Of a stretch of 12,298 nt of DNA, positions 6,091-12,298 are shown in pieces. The position numbers and the translations under genes were made by a program. Position 1 is the first letter of the stretch. Each line of letters begins with the position of its first letter. Origin of the DNA: JAIBBG01 sp031417525. GTDB lineage: Bacteria > Bacteroidota > Bacteroidia > Flavobacteriales_D > Sanyastnellaceae. The notes below the pieces were generated by a model, which saw nothing but the letters and a program-made list of their open reading frames with translations, searched no databases and had not been told where the DNA came from. The stretch lies in the NCBI GenBank assembly GCA_031417525.1, contig JANOVT010000030.1:1-12298 (forward strand), in the 5' to 3' direction.

Positions 6091-6708
6091 TCAGATTTCA
6101 GGTATGAACATATTACTTTTCAACAAACATGTCTTCGATTGTTCAAGCAGAACCCGCAAAACTAAAAGCTGACCTTGAGCCCATTCTCTGATTTCAGGAT
6201 CATAGGCTCCATTTGCCGCTCGTTCAAAAAGATCAATTGCCAATTCATGGTTTTTCACCATAGTATCACTAAATAATTTATCAAAATCCGTCAGTTGCAC
6301 TGCATTCATTTTATCATAAACCTCCTGACTGTCATGAGTAATTTCTGCCGGAATTGACACTTGCTTATTTGAACTCAGCACTTTCAAACTATCGATGAGA
6401 GTTGTATGATCAACCTCGACCTTTAGGCCAAGCGCTTTCACATCATCCAATTTACCCAATTGTTGAGCAAGTAATCCGAGTTTCATCTCCTCCAAGTGAA
6501 TAGAAGCTGCCTTCACCAAAAACTGCGCATCTTGTTCCCGCTTTTCAGAAATGAACCGGTCATCATTCTCCTGGGAAGCTGTCTGAGCAGCATCTCCCGG
6601 CTTTTGATCCTCTGTACAGGATGAAAATAACAGACACGTGAATAAGAGAATTGCTGATGCACGTATAGTTACATCATTAAGCTTCACCTTGTTTTTTTTG
6701 AATACCAT
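6091..6708 (-). CDS. DUF4142 family predicted lipoprotein
   Basis: A 205-residue protein with a basic N-terminus, a hydrophobic segment and a lipobox-like LLFSSC (lipidated Cys probably 31), then a Gln/Asp/Glu-rich linker to about residue 57. Residues 58-195 form a helical DUF4142 (ferritin-like four-helix) domain: FLVKAASIHLEEMKLGLLAQ, then VDHTTLIDSLKVL in place of the usual DHt motif, and VKNHELAIDLFERAA towards the end. DUF4142 proteins are envelope-located and of unknown biochemical role. The lipobox suggests outer-membrane anchoring. It is divergent from the seven-helix membrane protein at 6904 across a 195-bp gap with no firm promoter match. The last 15 residues (CLLKSNMFIPEI at the end) extend past the usual domain end. 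Confidence 0.87.
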   Translation of the reverse strand: MVFKKNKVKLNDVTIRASAILLFTCLLFSSCTEDQKPGDAAQTASQENDDRFISEKREQDAQFLVKAASIHLEEMKLGLLAQQLGKLDDVKALGLKVEVDHTTLIDSLKVLSSNKQVSIPAEITHDSQEVYDKMNAVQLTDFDKLFSDTMVKNHELAIDLFERAANGAYDPEIREWAQGQLLVLRVLLEQSKTCLLKSNMFIPEI

Positions 6709-6903
6709 GTGCCGGGTTAATTAGAAATATCTGAACTTCTTTAGTCATTACAAAACTGGTCTCGAGATGAACTACATCATTTATACATCTTGCGAAGAAG
6801 ATTACACATTTCCATAAAAATACTCACCAAGAGTTCAAGAACACATCAGCATAATCATCATAACTTAGCGTGCATATTCTGAAAACGTGGGAGTAGTGTT
6901 TAT

Positions 6904-7599
6904 ATGGTAGAAATGACATCAATAGAAATAGCAGGAATCAAAATACTTGAGCCTGTCACTACCATAACGGATCTGTTGGTGACCGCAGTTTGTTTTTACG
7001 CATTTGTGCACTTGCGAACACATGAACACAGAGAAAGTAAACACGTAAAGTTCTATAGATACTTCTTTTTGTTTATGGGTTTGGCAACTCTTCTGGGCGG
7101 CATCATCGGACACGCCTTTCTTTATCTTTTCTCTTTTGGATGGAAAGTACCGGCATGGATCGTGAGTATGATTTCAATTGCTCTTGCAGAGCGCGCCGCG
7201 ATCATGCGTGCCCGGCCGCTCATGCATAATAAACTGGGATCATTTTTCACCTATCTGAATTTGATGGAACTGCTCACCTTCATGTTCATATCCATCTACA
7301 CGTTGAAATTCATATTTGTAGAAATACATGCGATGTATGGTTTGCTGATTGTGGTCTTCTCGTTTGAAGGATACATTTATTTGCACACACGGGATGCCGG
7401 CAGCAAAAAAATTCTCTGGTCAGTATTGCTGGCCGCGATGGCCGCTTCTGCGCACATTGGAGAAATTAGTTTTCATAGATGGTTCAATTACTTTGATCTC
7501 GCACATGTTTTGATGGCTATTAGTTGTTGGGTTCTGTTTAGCGCCGTGCAAGAAATGTTGCCTGAAGTGAGTCGACGCCAAGTCTTAAAAAAACACTGA
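6904..7599 (+). CDS. Seven-helix integral membrane protein, possibly CREST-superfamily-like
   Basis: A 231-residue, strongly hydrophobic protein with about seven predicted helices (near residues 18-36, 52-76, 82-97, 114-138, 142-161, 168-185 and 199-216). I do not recognise a named family with certainty. Polar residues lie in or beside helices: Glu16, Asp23, His70 in GGIIGHAF, Glu96, Glu122, Glu155, His184, Glu187, His191, Asp198 and His201 in HRWFNYFDLAHVLMA. A Glu/Asp at helix 1, a His after a Gly-rich helix 2 and a late D-x-x-H segment recall the CREST hydrolases (alkaline ceramidase, PAQR receptors), which bind zinc, but the spacing is only a rough match. ATG 6904 and 6913 are both possible starts. 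It appears to be a single-gene unit divergent from the DUF4142 lipoprotein. Confidence 0.8.
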   Translation: MVEMTSIEIAGIKILEPVTTITDLLVTAVCFYAFVHLRTHEHRESKHVKFYRYFFLFMGLATLLGGIIGHAFLYLFSFGWKVPAWIVSMISIALAERAAIMRARPLMHNKLGSFFTYLNLMELLTFMFISIYTLKFIFVEIHAMYGLLIVVFSFEGYIYLHTRDAGSKKILWSVLLAAMAASAHIGEISFHRWFNYFDLAHVLMAISCWVLFSAVQEMLPEVSRRQVLKKH

Positions 7600-7618
7600 G
7601 TTTGTTCTTATACCTAAT

Positions 7619-7651
7619 TTGAGTTTCACTCAGGATGCTTTTGTACATTTG
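7619..7651 (+). promoter_or_regulatory. Bacteroidota-type promoter for the LamG-fold protein gene
   Basis: TTG (7619-7621) is followed after 22 bp by TACATTTG (7644-7651), an exact TAnnTTTG -7 box. Predicted transcription start is about 7656-7660, giving a leader of roughly 20 nt before ATG 7677. The -7 octamer is identical to the one at 2992-2985. Confidence 0.6.
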
Positions 7652-7676
7652 ATTAAATCAATACTACACCACCGCC

Positions 7677-8702
7677 ATGCCTAATACGAATCAACACATC
7701 CAGGACTTTGCAGGCACAAAGACTCTGAAAAGTATTTTAAAAACGCTTTTGGTTCTCTTCATTCTTAATGTGCCTCAGCCCAGCAATGCACAAGTTTCCA
7801 CGGACAGTCTGCTCCTTTATATGCCCTTCAATGGTGATGCATTGGACTACAGTGGCAATGAAAACCATGGCATCCTGAACGATGTTGTTGCTGACACCAA
7901 TCGATTTGGTGCGACAAATAGTTCATACAAATTCAATGGAGTAGATAGTTATATTGAAATACCGGCAAGTCCTTCGATGAATATGATTCAGACGTTAGAT
8001 GAAGTAAGTATCACAGCGTGGATCAATATCAATCAATGGCATGTAAGCGGTAATGTCTTCTCCATCTTTGAAAGGTATAGTCCGGGAACGGATAGCGGTT
8101 GGCTGTTGGAAGCAAACTGGGTTGGTGGAGGAATACTTTTTCTCGCAGATGAAACTGGACCAACCAATTGGATTGGCTGTGATTTCACCTGGAATTTCGA
8201 CCAATGGTATCATTTGGGATTTACCTATAGTCAGGCTCAACAACTAGCAAACTTTTATATCAATGGTGAATTGGTTTGTTCAGAAACATATTCACCACCC
8301 ATCAATGTAGCAGATACCACCTCCTCCTTCATTATAGGAAGAAGCCTGGCGGGTCCGGATGAATATTCGGACGGATTGATCGATGACTACAAAATTTACA
8401 ATAGGATTTTATCGGCAGCAGAGGTAGATACTTCTTTCACACTGGGTCGAAATGAAGCGTTCAAGGAATCACGTTTTGAAATGTATCCGAATCCAACGAA
8501 TGAAATGTTGACCATTCTTGCACCTTCCAATGAATACTCGACTGAGTACAAACTGATAGATCTAAGGGGCCGGGTGCGCATCGCAGGAGCATTTAACAGC
8601 ACCGTGAACACAATTGATATGACACAACTACCATCAGGCATCTATATGCTCGTTGTGAATGATGAGAATATAACCACGAAAAAAATCATCAAAACAAACT
8701 AG
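7677..8702 (+). CDS. Secreted LamG/concanavalin A-like domain protein with T9SS sorting domain
   Basis: A 341-residue protein. Residues 1-38 form a long signal peptide (hydrophobic core LLVLFILNV, cleavage probably SNA before Gln39). Residues about 45-252 are a Laminin_G_3/concanavalin A-like jelly roll: LLLYMPFNGDALDYSGNENH, YKFNGVDSYIEIP, SITAWININQW, FDQWYHLGFTYS and GLIDDYKIYNRILSAAEV are the family's usual strand motifs. Residues 266-341 are a type A T9SS sorting domain: FEMYPNPTNEMLTI, YKLIDLRGRV, LPSGIYMLVV and the Lys-rich end. The product should pass the inner membrane by Sec and the outer membrane by T9SS, then be anchored or released. LamG domains often bind glycans or proteins; no enzyme module is present. 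Convergent with the ArsR-like gene. Confidence 0.92.
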   Translation: MPNTNQHIQDFAGTKTLKSILKTLLVLFILNVPQPSNAQVSTDSLLLYMPFNGDALDYSGNENHGILNDVVADTNRFGATNSSYKFNGVDSYIEIPASPSMNMIQTLDEVSITAWININQWHVSGNVFSIFERYSPGTDSGWLLEANWVGGGILFLADETGPTNWIGCDFTWNFDQWYHLGFTYSQAQQLANFYINGELVCSETYSPPINVADTTSSFIIGRSLAGPDEYSDGLIDDYKIYNRILSAAEVDTSFTLGRNEAFKESRFEMYPNPTNEMLTILAPSNEYSTEYKLIDLRGRVRIAGAFNSTVNTIDMTQLPSGIYMLVVNDENITTKKIIKTN

Positions 8703-8721
8703 TTCATTCCCTCCACAAAAA

Positions 8722-8744
8722 CAAAGGAATAAACTTCTTCTTTG
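8722..8744 (+). terminator. Weak hairpin, possible terminator after the LamG gene
   Basis: CAAAGGA (8722-8728) pairs with TTCTTTG (8738-8744), including one G-U, around a 9-nt loop. It lies 20 bp past the LamG gene stop and is followed by T-rich but interrupted sequence. On the minus strand one pair is lost. Support is weak. Confidence 0.3.
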
Positions 8745-8764
8745 ATTTCATTCTATACAATGCA

Positions 8765-9100
8765 TCAATTTGTTTTGGCCTGCGCAAGCTTTATTTTAAA
8801 TTTTTTGAAAAGAACGACGAACTCGGCAATAGCGTCAAGATTCACCGAATAAGATCGCTTCAATCCAACAATACGACCATCGATGAAACCGGCCCTTTGC
8901 AATTCTGAAAGGTGTTTCTGAACTTGAGTTTTATCCAGGCCTTCAATTTGAAGCATTTCTCCTTCTACAAGATTATTTTTAGCAACAATCGCAAGGATGA
9001 TCGCCACCCTTGACGGATGCCCTATTGCGTTTGAGAACAACGCCAACCTCGATTCAAACTCGCCGTATTCAGCTCTATTCGCAATAACTCTGGATAACAT
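8765..9100 (-). CDS. ArsR-like winged-helix transcriptional regulator
   Basis: A 111-residue protein with a single winged-helix domain. Residues 18-40 (LALFSNAIGHPSRVAIILAIV) match the ArsR signature around helix 1-2. Residues 56-84 contain the recognition helix (KTQVQKHLSELQRAGF) and the wing (IDGRIVGLKRSYSV). There is no cysteine anywhere, so the classical ArsR/SmtB thiol metal site is absent and it probably senses something other than thiol-bound metals. The start ATG (9100) is 24 bp after the stop of the upstream PKD protein gene on the same strand, so co-transcription is possible. A short dyad at 9111-9124 in that gap is a candidate operator. The C-terminal helix may be a dimer contact. 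Confidence 0.85.
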   Translation of the reverse strand: MLSRVIANRAEYGEFESRLALFSNAIGHPSRVAIILAIVAKNNLVEGEMLQIEGLDKTQVQKHLSELQRAGFIDGRIVGLKRSYSVNLDAIAEFVVLFKKFKIKLAQAKTN

Positions 9101-9110
9101 AAATATTCAA

Positions 9111-9124
9111 TAACTTAAGAGTTA
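9111..9124. promoter_or_regulatory. Inverted repeat TAACT-N4-AGTTA upstream of the ArsR-like gene
   Basis: Arms 9111-9115 and 9120-9124 are perfect complements around TAAG. The site begins 11 bp upstream of the ArsR-like start codon and ends beside the upstream gene's stop codon. ArsR proteins usually bind imperfect dyads near their own promoters, so autoregulation is possible. The arms are short enough to be chance. Confidence 0.3.
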
Positions 9125-10381
9125 CTAGCGGAGAATTTCAAACCGTTTTTGTACAAGGTGTTTGTCATTATAACCCACAAGGATGTATAGACCATCAGCC
9201 AGAAAATCCACCGACACACGTTTGTTTTGATTTGCCAGAAGCAATTGTTCATTCGAAACACGTTGGCCAATTTGATCTACAATATAAAACTGTAGAGTTT
9301 CTGTTGATTCAATGAAGAAATCACCAAGAGAAGGATTTGGATAAAGACTCAACACATCCATTCCTCTCTCCATATCAAATACACCCACTGCATTGACAGA
9401 TTGAGTGGCGCTGCCAACACAACCCGCATCTGATGTAACAGACAATGTCACATCATAAACATCATTCACTGCATATTGATGTGTTGGTTCGAAAAGATCT
9501 GAAGTGGTGTCATCACCAAAACTCCAATCGTAACTCACATTAGATCCACTGCTAATCGTGGTAAGGTTTGTAAAAGAAACAAGGTTCAAATCCGAATCAA
9601 AAGCACTTGTAAAATCAACCACCGGAGAAGGTAGTATAACAACATCCGTTGTGATGGTATTCACACATCCATCGACAGTGAGTGCGTTAAGGGAAACAGT
9701 ATATGTTCCTTCAGTACTATATATTGTGGATGTGTCCTGACCAGTTCCTGTAAAACTGTTATCAAAATCCCAATCATAAGAAGTGATTGCCAGACCATTG
9801 ATTTGTGAATCATACGAAAACTGTAATTCCGAATCGGAGCACAGTGGATCAGCAGTCAGCACCTGGATATCCGGAGAAACGTCATCTTCCTGGTTGATAA
9901 AAAGATAACTGCTTACAATGCCGTTTAGAAGTGTTGTTGGTGAATAGAAATCAGTATCTAACACGTCAGTACATGGAGCAGCCAAACTGAATTTCAATTT
10001 CATGATCGGAACATCCAATGGAAGAAAAACCGAGATTGAAGAAGTTGAAGAAGTATTACTCAAAAATTGATTGTTCGCATTGAAATTCGTATAAACATCC
10101 ATTGTAGCAATGACAGAAGTTGTAGATACATATGTCAATTTATTTAAGTCAAATTGAAACCAATAATCCACCGCGTTGATTGCAGGATCTATTGACCTCA
10201 GAATGACAGGAAATTCAATGAAATAATTTTCCGCATTGTTGGTGTAAACTGCCTGACTAAGATCAAAAACGATGGTGTCATTGATCGTAACACTTCCCAT
10301 TTCGCAGAAGGAATTTGCATTGGCTTTGTTGTTGTCAAGCGTGAACAAGCAAAGTAAAACAAGAGCATAAATGACTTTCAT
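9125..10381 (-). CDS. Secreted cohesin-like / PKD / PKD protein with T9SS sorting domain
   Basis: A 418-residue protein. Residues 1-22 are a signal peptide (cleavage near ANA before Asn23). Residues about 29-160 form a beta-rich domain that looks cohesin-like (VFDLSQAV, FIEFPVILRS, INAVDYWFQFDLNKLTYVST, VPIMKLKFSL). It aligns by eye with the second cohesin-like domain of the next gene upstream. Two PKD domains follow: about 175-250 (SYDWDFDNSFTGTG, EGTYTVSLNALT) and 255-332 (SYDWSFGDDTTSDLFEPTHQY, VYDVTLSVTSDAGC). Residues 340-418 are a T9SS type A sorting domain (LSLYPNPSLGDFFIES, DGLYILVG, Lys/Arg-rich end). PKD domains are extracellular spacers or interaction modules; no catalytic domain is visible. 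A structural or adhesive surface role is an inference. It is downstream of the large dockerin-like gene, with a hairpin between them. Confidence 0.88.
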   Translation of the reverse strand: MKVIYALVLLCLFTLDNNKANANSFCEMGSVTINDTIVFDLSQAVYTNNAENYFIEFPVILRSIDPAINAVDYWFQFDLNKLTYVSTTSVIATMDVYTNFNANNQFLSNTSSTSSISVFLPLDVPIMKLKFSLAAPCTDVLDTDFYSPTTLLNGIVSSYLFINQEDDVSPDIQVLTADPLCSDSELQFSYDSQINGLAITSYDWDFDNSFTGTGQDTSTIYSTEGTYTVSLNALTVDGCVNTITTDVVILPSPVVDFTSAFDSDLNLVSFTNLTTISSGSNVSYDWSFGDDTTSDLFEPTHQYAVNDVYDVTLSVTSDAGCVGSATQSVNAVGVFDMERGMDVLSLYPNPSLGDFFIESTETLQFYIVDQIGQRVSNEQLLLANQNKRVSVDFLADGLYILVGYNDKHLVQKRFEILR

Positions 10382-10400
10382 GTGAATTCAATTTTTAAAT

Positions 10401-10437
10401 GAAAAGAAGGTCGCCGCCATAAGCGAACGACCTTCTT
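10401..10437 (-). terminator. Hairpin terminator after the large cohesin/dockerin gene
   Basis: A perfect 10-bp stem (AAGAAGGTCG 10404-10413 with CGACCTTCTT 10428-10437) encloses a 14-nt loop that can form three further pairs. On the minus strand the stem leads into TTC and ATTTAAAAA, a broken T-rich tract. It lies 19 bp beyond the upstream stop codon and 20 bp before the next start codon (10381). It most likely terminates the upstream gene, perhaps only partly, because no clear promoter fits between it and 10381. Confidence 0.6.
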
Positions 10438-10455
10438 CTTCAAAAGGCAAAGATT

Positions 10456-12298
10456 CTATTTATTAATAACTACACGTTTGGTTTCGATTGTGCTTTCACC
10501 ATAGAAACGAACGAAATAAACGCCAGAGCTCAAGGCGTTCATGTTCATTTCCAACAATTGGTTAGCTTTCACAATGACACCAGAGTAAACAAGATTTCCT
10601 GTCATATCCACAACCTCAACGATACCGTCCATGTCTGTTACGACAGAGAACTGACCATTGGATGGATTAGGATAGATTGAAACTGAATTTGATTGTTCAA
10701 CAGCTGTTTTTACAAAACGGATGTCTGCTTTTTTACCATTCAACAAACCGAGAACTTCAGTGAAATCTTTCTCACGGATAGTTCCATCTACTGTTTCAAA
10801 AGTCAACGTCAACGTTTGAGTATACTTATTGAAATTGTCCATATTGAAGCCAGAATAACGGAATGTTTTGTCATTTGTGTTAAAGAACGACGCGCTTTCC
10901 ACGTTGGACTGCATGTCTTCCATTCCTGAGTAAGTCAAACGATTTTCATTCAGACCAAGTGCAAGGTCAAATGCATTCACTGCTTCAGAAGACATAAAGC
11001 TAACTGGAACATGAACGGTAGTGCCTTCAACAATAGCATGGTTCAAGTCAACCAGGATATAGTCAGAGGAATTTGCTTTCAAGATACCATCAGCAACATA
11101 AGTTGCATAGCTTCCGTTCACGTCACCCAACAAAATTCCTTTGTAGATATCTGATCCGATGTTAGGACAAGTGCTACCATTTGTGGTGTAGCCAGAAACA
11201 TTCGCATCAAGGTAGAAAGGAATTACAGGTACTCTGCTTTTAGAGAAACCAATAAGGTCGTTCAATGGGAAGGTACCAGAGATCTGATATGCTGCATCAG
11301 CATTCACGCGAGTCTGGTCAACAAAAACCCAGTCTTTAGAAGCCTGACCATTTGATATACCAGTGTTGCTATAGTTCCATGCCTGAGCATATTCACCAAT
11401 TGCAAGAGTTGCACGCTGTTTCATTTGAGAAATGTCACCAGCACTAACAACACCATCCAAATTCACATCCAATGAAAGAATTTGATAAATGCTTGGAGTA
11501 AATGCCCCATTCAACAAAAGTGTTTTACCTAACACAGCATCAGCAGCGTTGATCAATAATTGAACTGGATTCAAATTGTTGATGTCGCGTTGAATTGACA
11601 ACTTCGTACCGTTATTAAGATCATGAGTAAACTGACCACTCAAGTTTGGCACAACCGGAGAACCAGGGTTGTTGATTGTTGTTCCTGTAACACCATAAAT
11701 ATTGGTAACAAGGTAGCTGTTTGGATTCGCGATGTCATAAATGATCGGGCTGTTGTCAGACCAGAATTGCAAAGTTGACTGATAGCTAGAGCTCACAGTA
11801 GAATAAGCTTTACCAGCAGATGCAGAACGAGTCTGAACACCAGTGATATAACTTTCTTGCAAGAAAGAAACAGAAACTGTTGCAGAGTCAATTGGATTGA
11901 AAGCACCCAGACGGCTAAATTCAACACAGAAGATATTTCCAGTACCCTGGAACTCTGTAAATCCTGTAGCAGTACCATTGAAGTACAATGAAATGTTCAT
12001 GCTACCTGGAGTTGATACAGAAGAAGCAGTTTCAACAAATGATGAGTTGATCAAGTTGTTGAATACTGTGATGTTGCCAGTTGGCAGAAGACGTGTTGCA
12101 TCATAGTTCAAAGTCACGTCGTAACCGATAACGTTGTCAACAGGATTTGTAACAGAAACAGCAACCGGAACGCAATAGGTACCAAGATCACAAGTTTGAG
12201 TCACAGAGCCAACTGTGTAAGGAAGTGCGTTTGGATCAGCAACATCCAATGTAACAGAAGCTGATGTAGTCACAGCAGCATTGCTATCTGTAGCTTTC
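10456..12298 (-). CDS. Large secreted Ig-like / cohesin / dockerin-like / cohesin protein with T9SS domain, N-terminus beyond window
   Basis: The frame is open to the right edge (codons up to 12297). The first possible start inside, GTG 12273, lies in the middle of a domain, so the true start is outside. The first residues in the window (ATDSNAAVTTSASVTLDV) look like the last strand of a bacterial Ig-like (Big_9-type) repeat. Next come a cohesin-like domain (about 12213-11794; GYDVTLNYDATRLLPTG), a linker, and a dockerin-like calcium loop (11469-11416; DVNLDGVVSAGDISQMKQ). An insert of about 100 residues leads to a second loop-like segment, LLGDVNGSY (about 11133-11107). A second cohesin-like domain follows (about 11064-10699; VNAFDLALGLNENRLTYSG). 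The last 75 residues are a T9SS type A sorting domain (VSIYPNPSNGQFSVVT, SSGVYFVRFYG, KRVVINK). It is secreted by Sec and T9SS. No catalytic domain is visible in this part; an adhesive or structural role is an inference. Confidence 0.9.
   Translation of the reverse strand, partial: KATDSNAAVTTSASVTLDVADPNALPYTVGSVTQTCDLGTYCVPVAVSVTNPVDNVIGYDVTLNYDATRLLPTGNITVFNNLINSSFVETASSVSTPGSMNISLYFNGTATGFTEFQGTGNIFCVEFSRLGAFNPIDSATVSVSFLQESYITGVQTRSASAGKAYSTVSSSYQSTLQFWSDNSPIIYDIANPNSYLVTNIYGVTGTTINNPGSPVVPNLSGQFTHDLNNGTKLSIQRDINNLNPVQLLINAADAVLGKTLLLNGAFTPSIYQILSLDVNLDGVVSAGDISQMKQRATLAIGEYAQAWNYSNTGISNGQASKDWVFVDQTRVNADAAYQISGTFPLNDLIGFSKSRVPVIPFYLDANVSGYTTNGSTCPNIGSDIYKGILLGDVNGSYATYVADGILKANSSDYILVDLNHAIVEGTTVHVPVSFMSSEAVNAFDLALGLNENRLTYSGMEDMQSNVESASFFNTNDKTFRYSGFNMDNFNKYTQTLTLTFETVDGTIREKDFTEVLGLLNGKKADIRFVKTAVEQSNSVSIYPNPSNGQFSVVTDMDGIVEVVDMTGNLVYSGVIVKANQLLEMNMNALSSGVYFVRFYGESTIETKRVVINK

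Noticed and set aside
5927..6172. Plus-strand 81-codon ORF in the gap before the DUF4142 gene
   Set aside because: It overlaps the 3' end of the well-supported DUF4142 gene on the opposite strand and shows no recognisable protein pattern.
6709..6903. Promoters in the divergent gap between the DUF4142 and seven-helix genes
   Set aside because: Only partial -7 matches such as CAGTTTTG on the minus strand were found, without a TTG at the right spacing.
7596..7633. CTGAGT/ACTCAG pair after the seven-helix protein gene as a terminator
   Set aside because: Only six pairs around a 26-nt loop, and the region overlaps the next gene's promoter candidate.
10441..10454. Promoter for the PKD protein gene just past the upstream stop codon
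   Set aside because: AATCTTTG and TGCCTTTG each miss one base of the -7 consensus and no TTG lies at the right distance; the transcript would also start inside the terminator hairpin.
12271..12273. GTG at 12273 as the start of the large cohesin/dockerin protein
   Set aside because: The frame remains open to the window edge, there is no signal peptide after this codon, and it falls inside an Ig-like strand; the true start lies outside the window.

Overview
The window looks like a chromosomal segment from a member of the Bacteroidota. Three predicted secreted proteins end in type IX secretion system (T9SS) C-terminal sorting domains (YPNPS or YPNPT followed by a basic C-terminus). Two promoter candidates match the Bacteroidota type (TTG, then TAnnTTTG). 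Shine-Dalgarno sequences are largely absent and intergenic DNA is A+T-rich. No rRNA, tRNA, insertion sequence, CRISPR array or phage gene was seen. The order or genus cannot be fixed from the sequence alone.

Layout, left to right. (1) 1-1811, minus: an exported caspase-family (C14) protein running off the left edge, with the His/Cys dyad intact and a DUF4384-like C-terminal part. (2) 1985-2980, minus: a DJ-1/PfpI plus AraC-type regulator. It is divergent from a plus-strand run of small cytosolic and membrane proteins: a RibD C-terminal/DHFR-fold reductase (3110-3667), two different PhnB-like VOC proteins (3761-4186, 4197-4616) and a DoxX-like membrane protein (4648-5016). (3) 5164-5826, minus: a small secreted protein whose frame is cut by one in-frame stop, followed by a remnant that resembles a sorting domain, with a strand-specific terminator after it. 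(4) 6091-6708, minus: a DUF4142 lipoprotein, divergent from a seven-helix membrane protein (6904-7599). (5) 7677-8702, plus: a LamG-fold secreted protein with a T9SS signal. (6) 8765-12298, minus: an ArsR-like regulator, a cohesin-like/PKD/PKD/T9SS protein, and a large Ig/cohesin/dockerin/cohesin/T9SS protein entering from the right edge.

The right half is mainly cell-surface or extracellular protein output through Sec and then T9SS. The left half is a regulator plus a small-molecule or stress-type cluster, with a periplasmic caspase. The most unusual non-coding signal is seven-base periodicity in two intergenic regions: GAAGTGA units upstream of the caspase gene, and TCAATGG units followed by degenerate AATTCAA units filling almost the whole gap before 3761. 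Other points worth checking are the in-frame stop at 5431-5433, a dockerin-like calcium module split by an insert of about 100 residues, a possible CREST-type hydrolase signature in the seven-helix protein, and an inverted repeat over the -33 box of the AraC-type regulator. I found no clear new multi-gene system.
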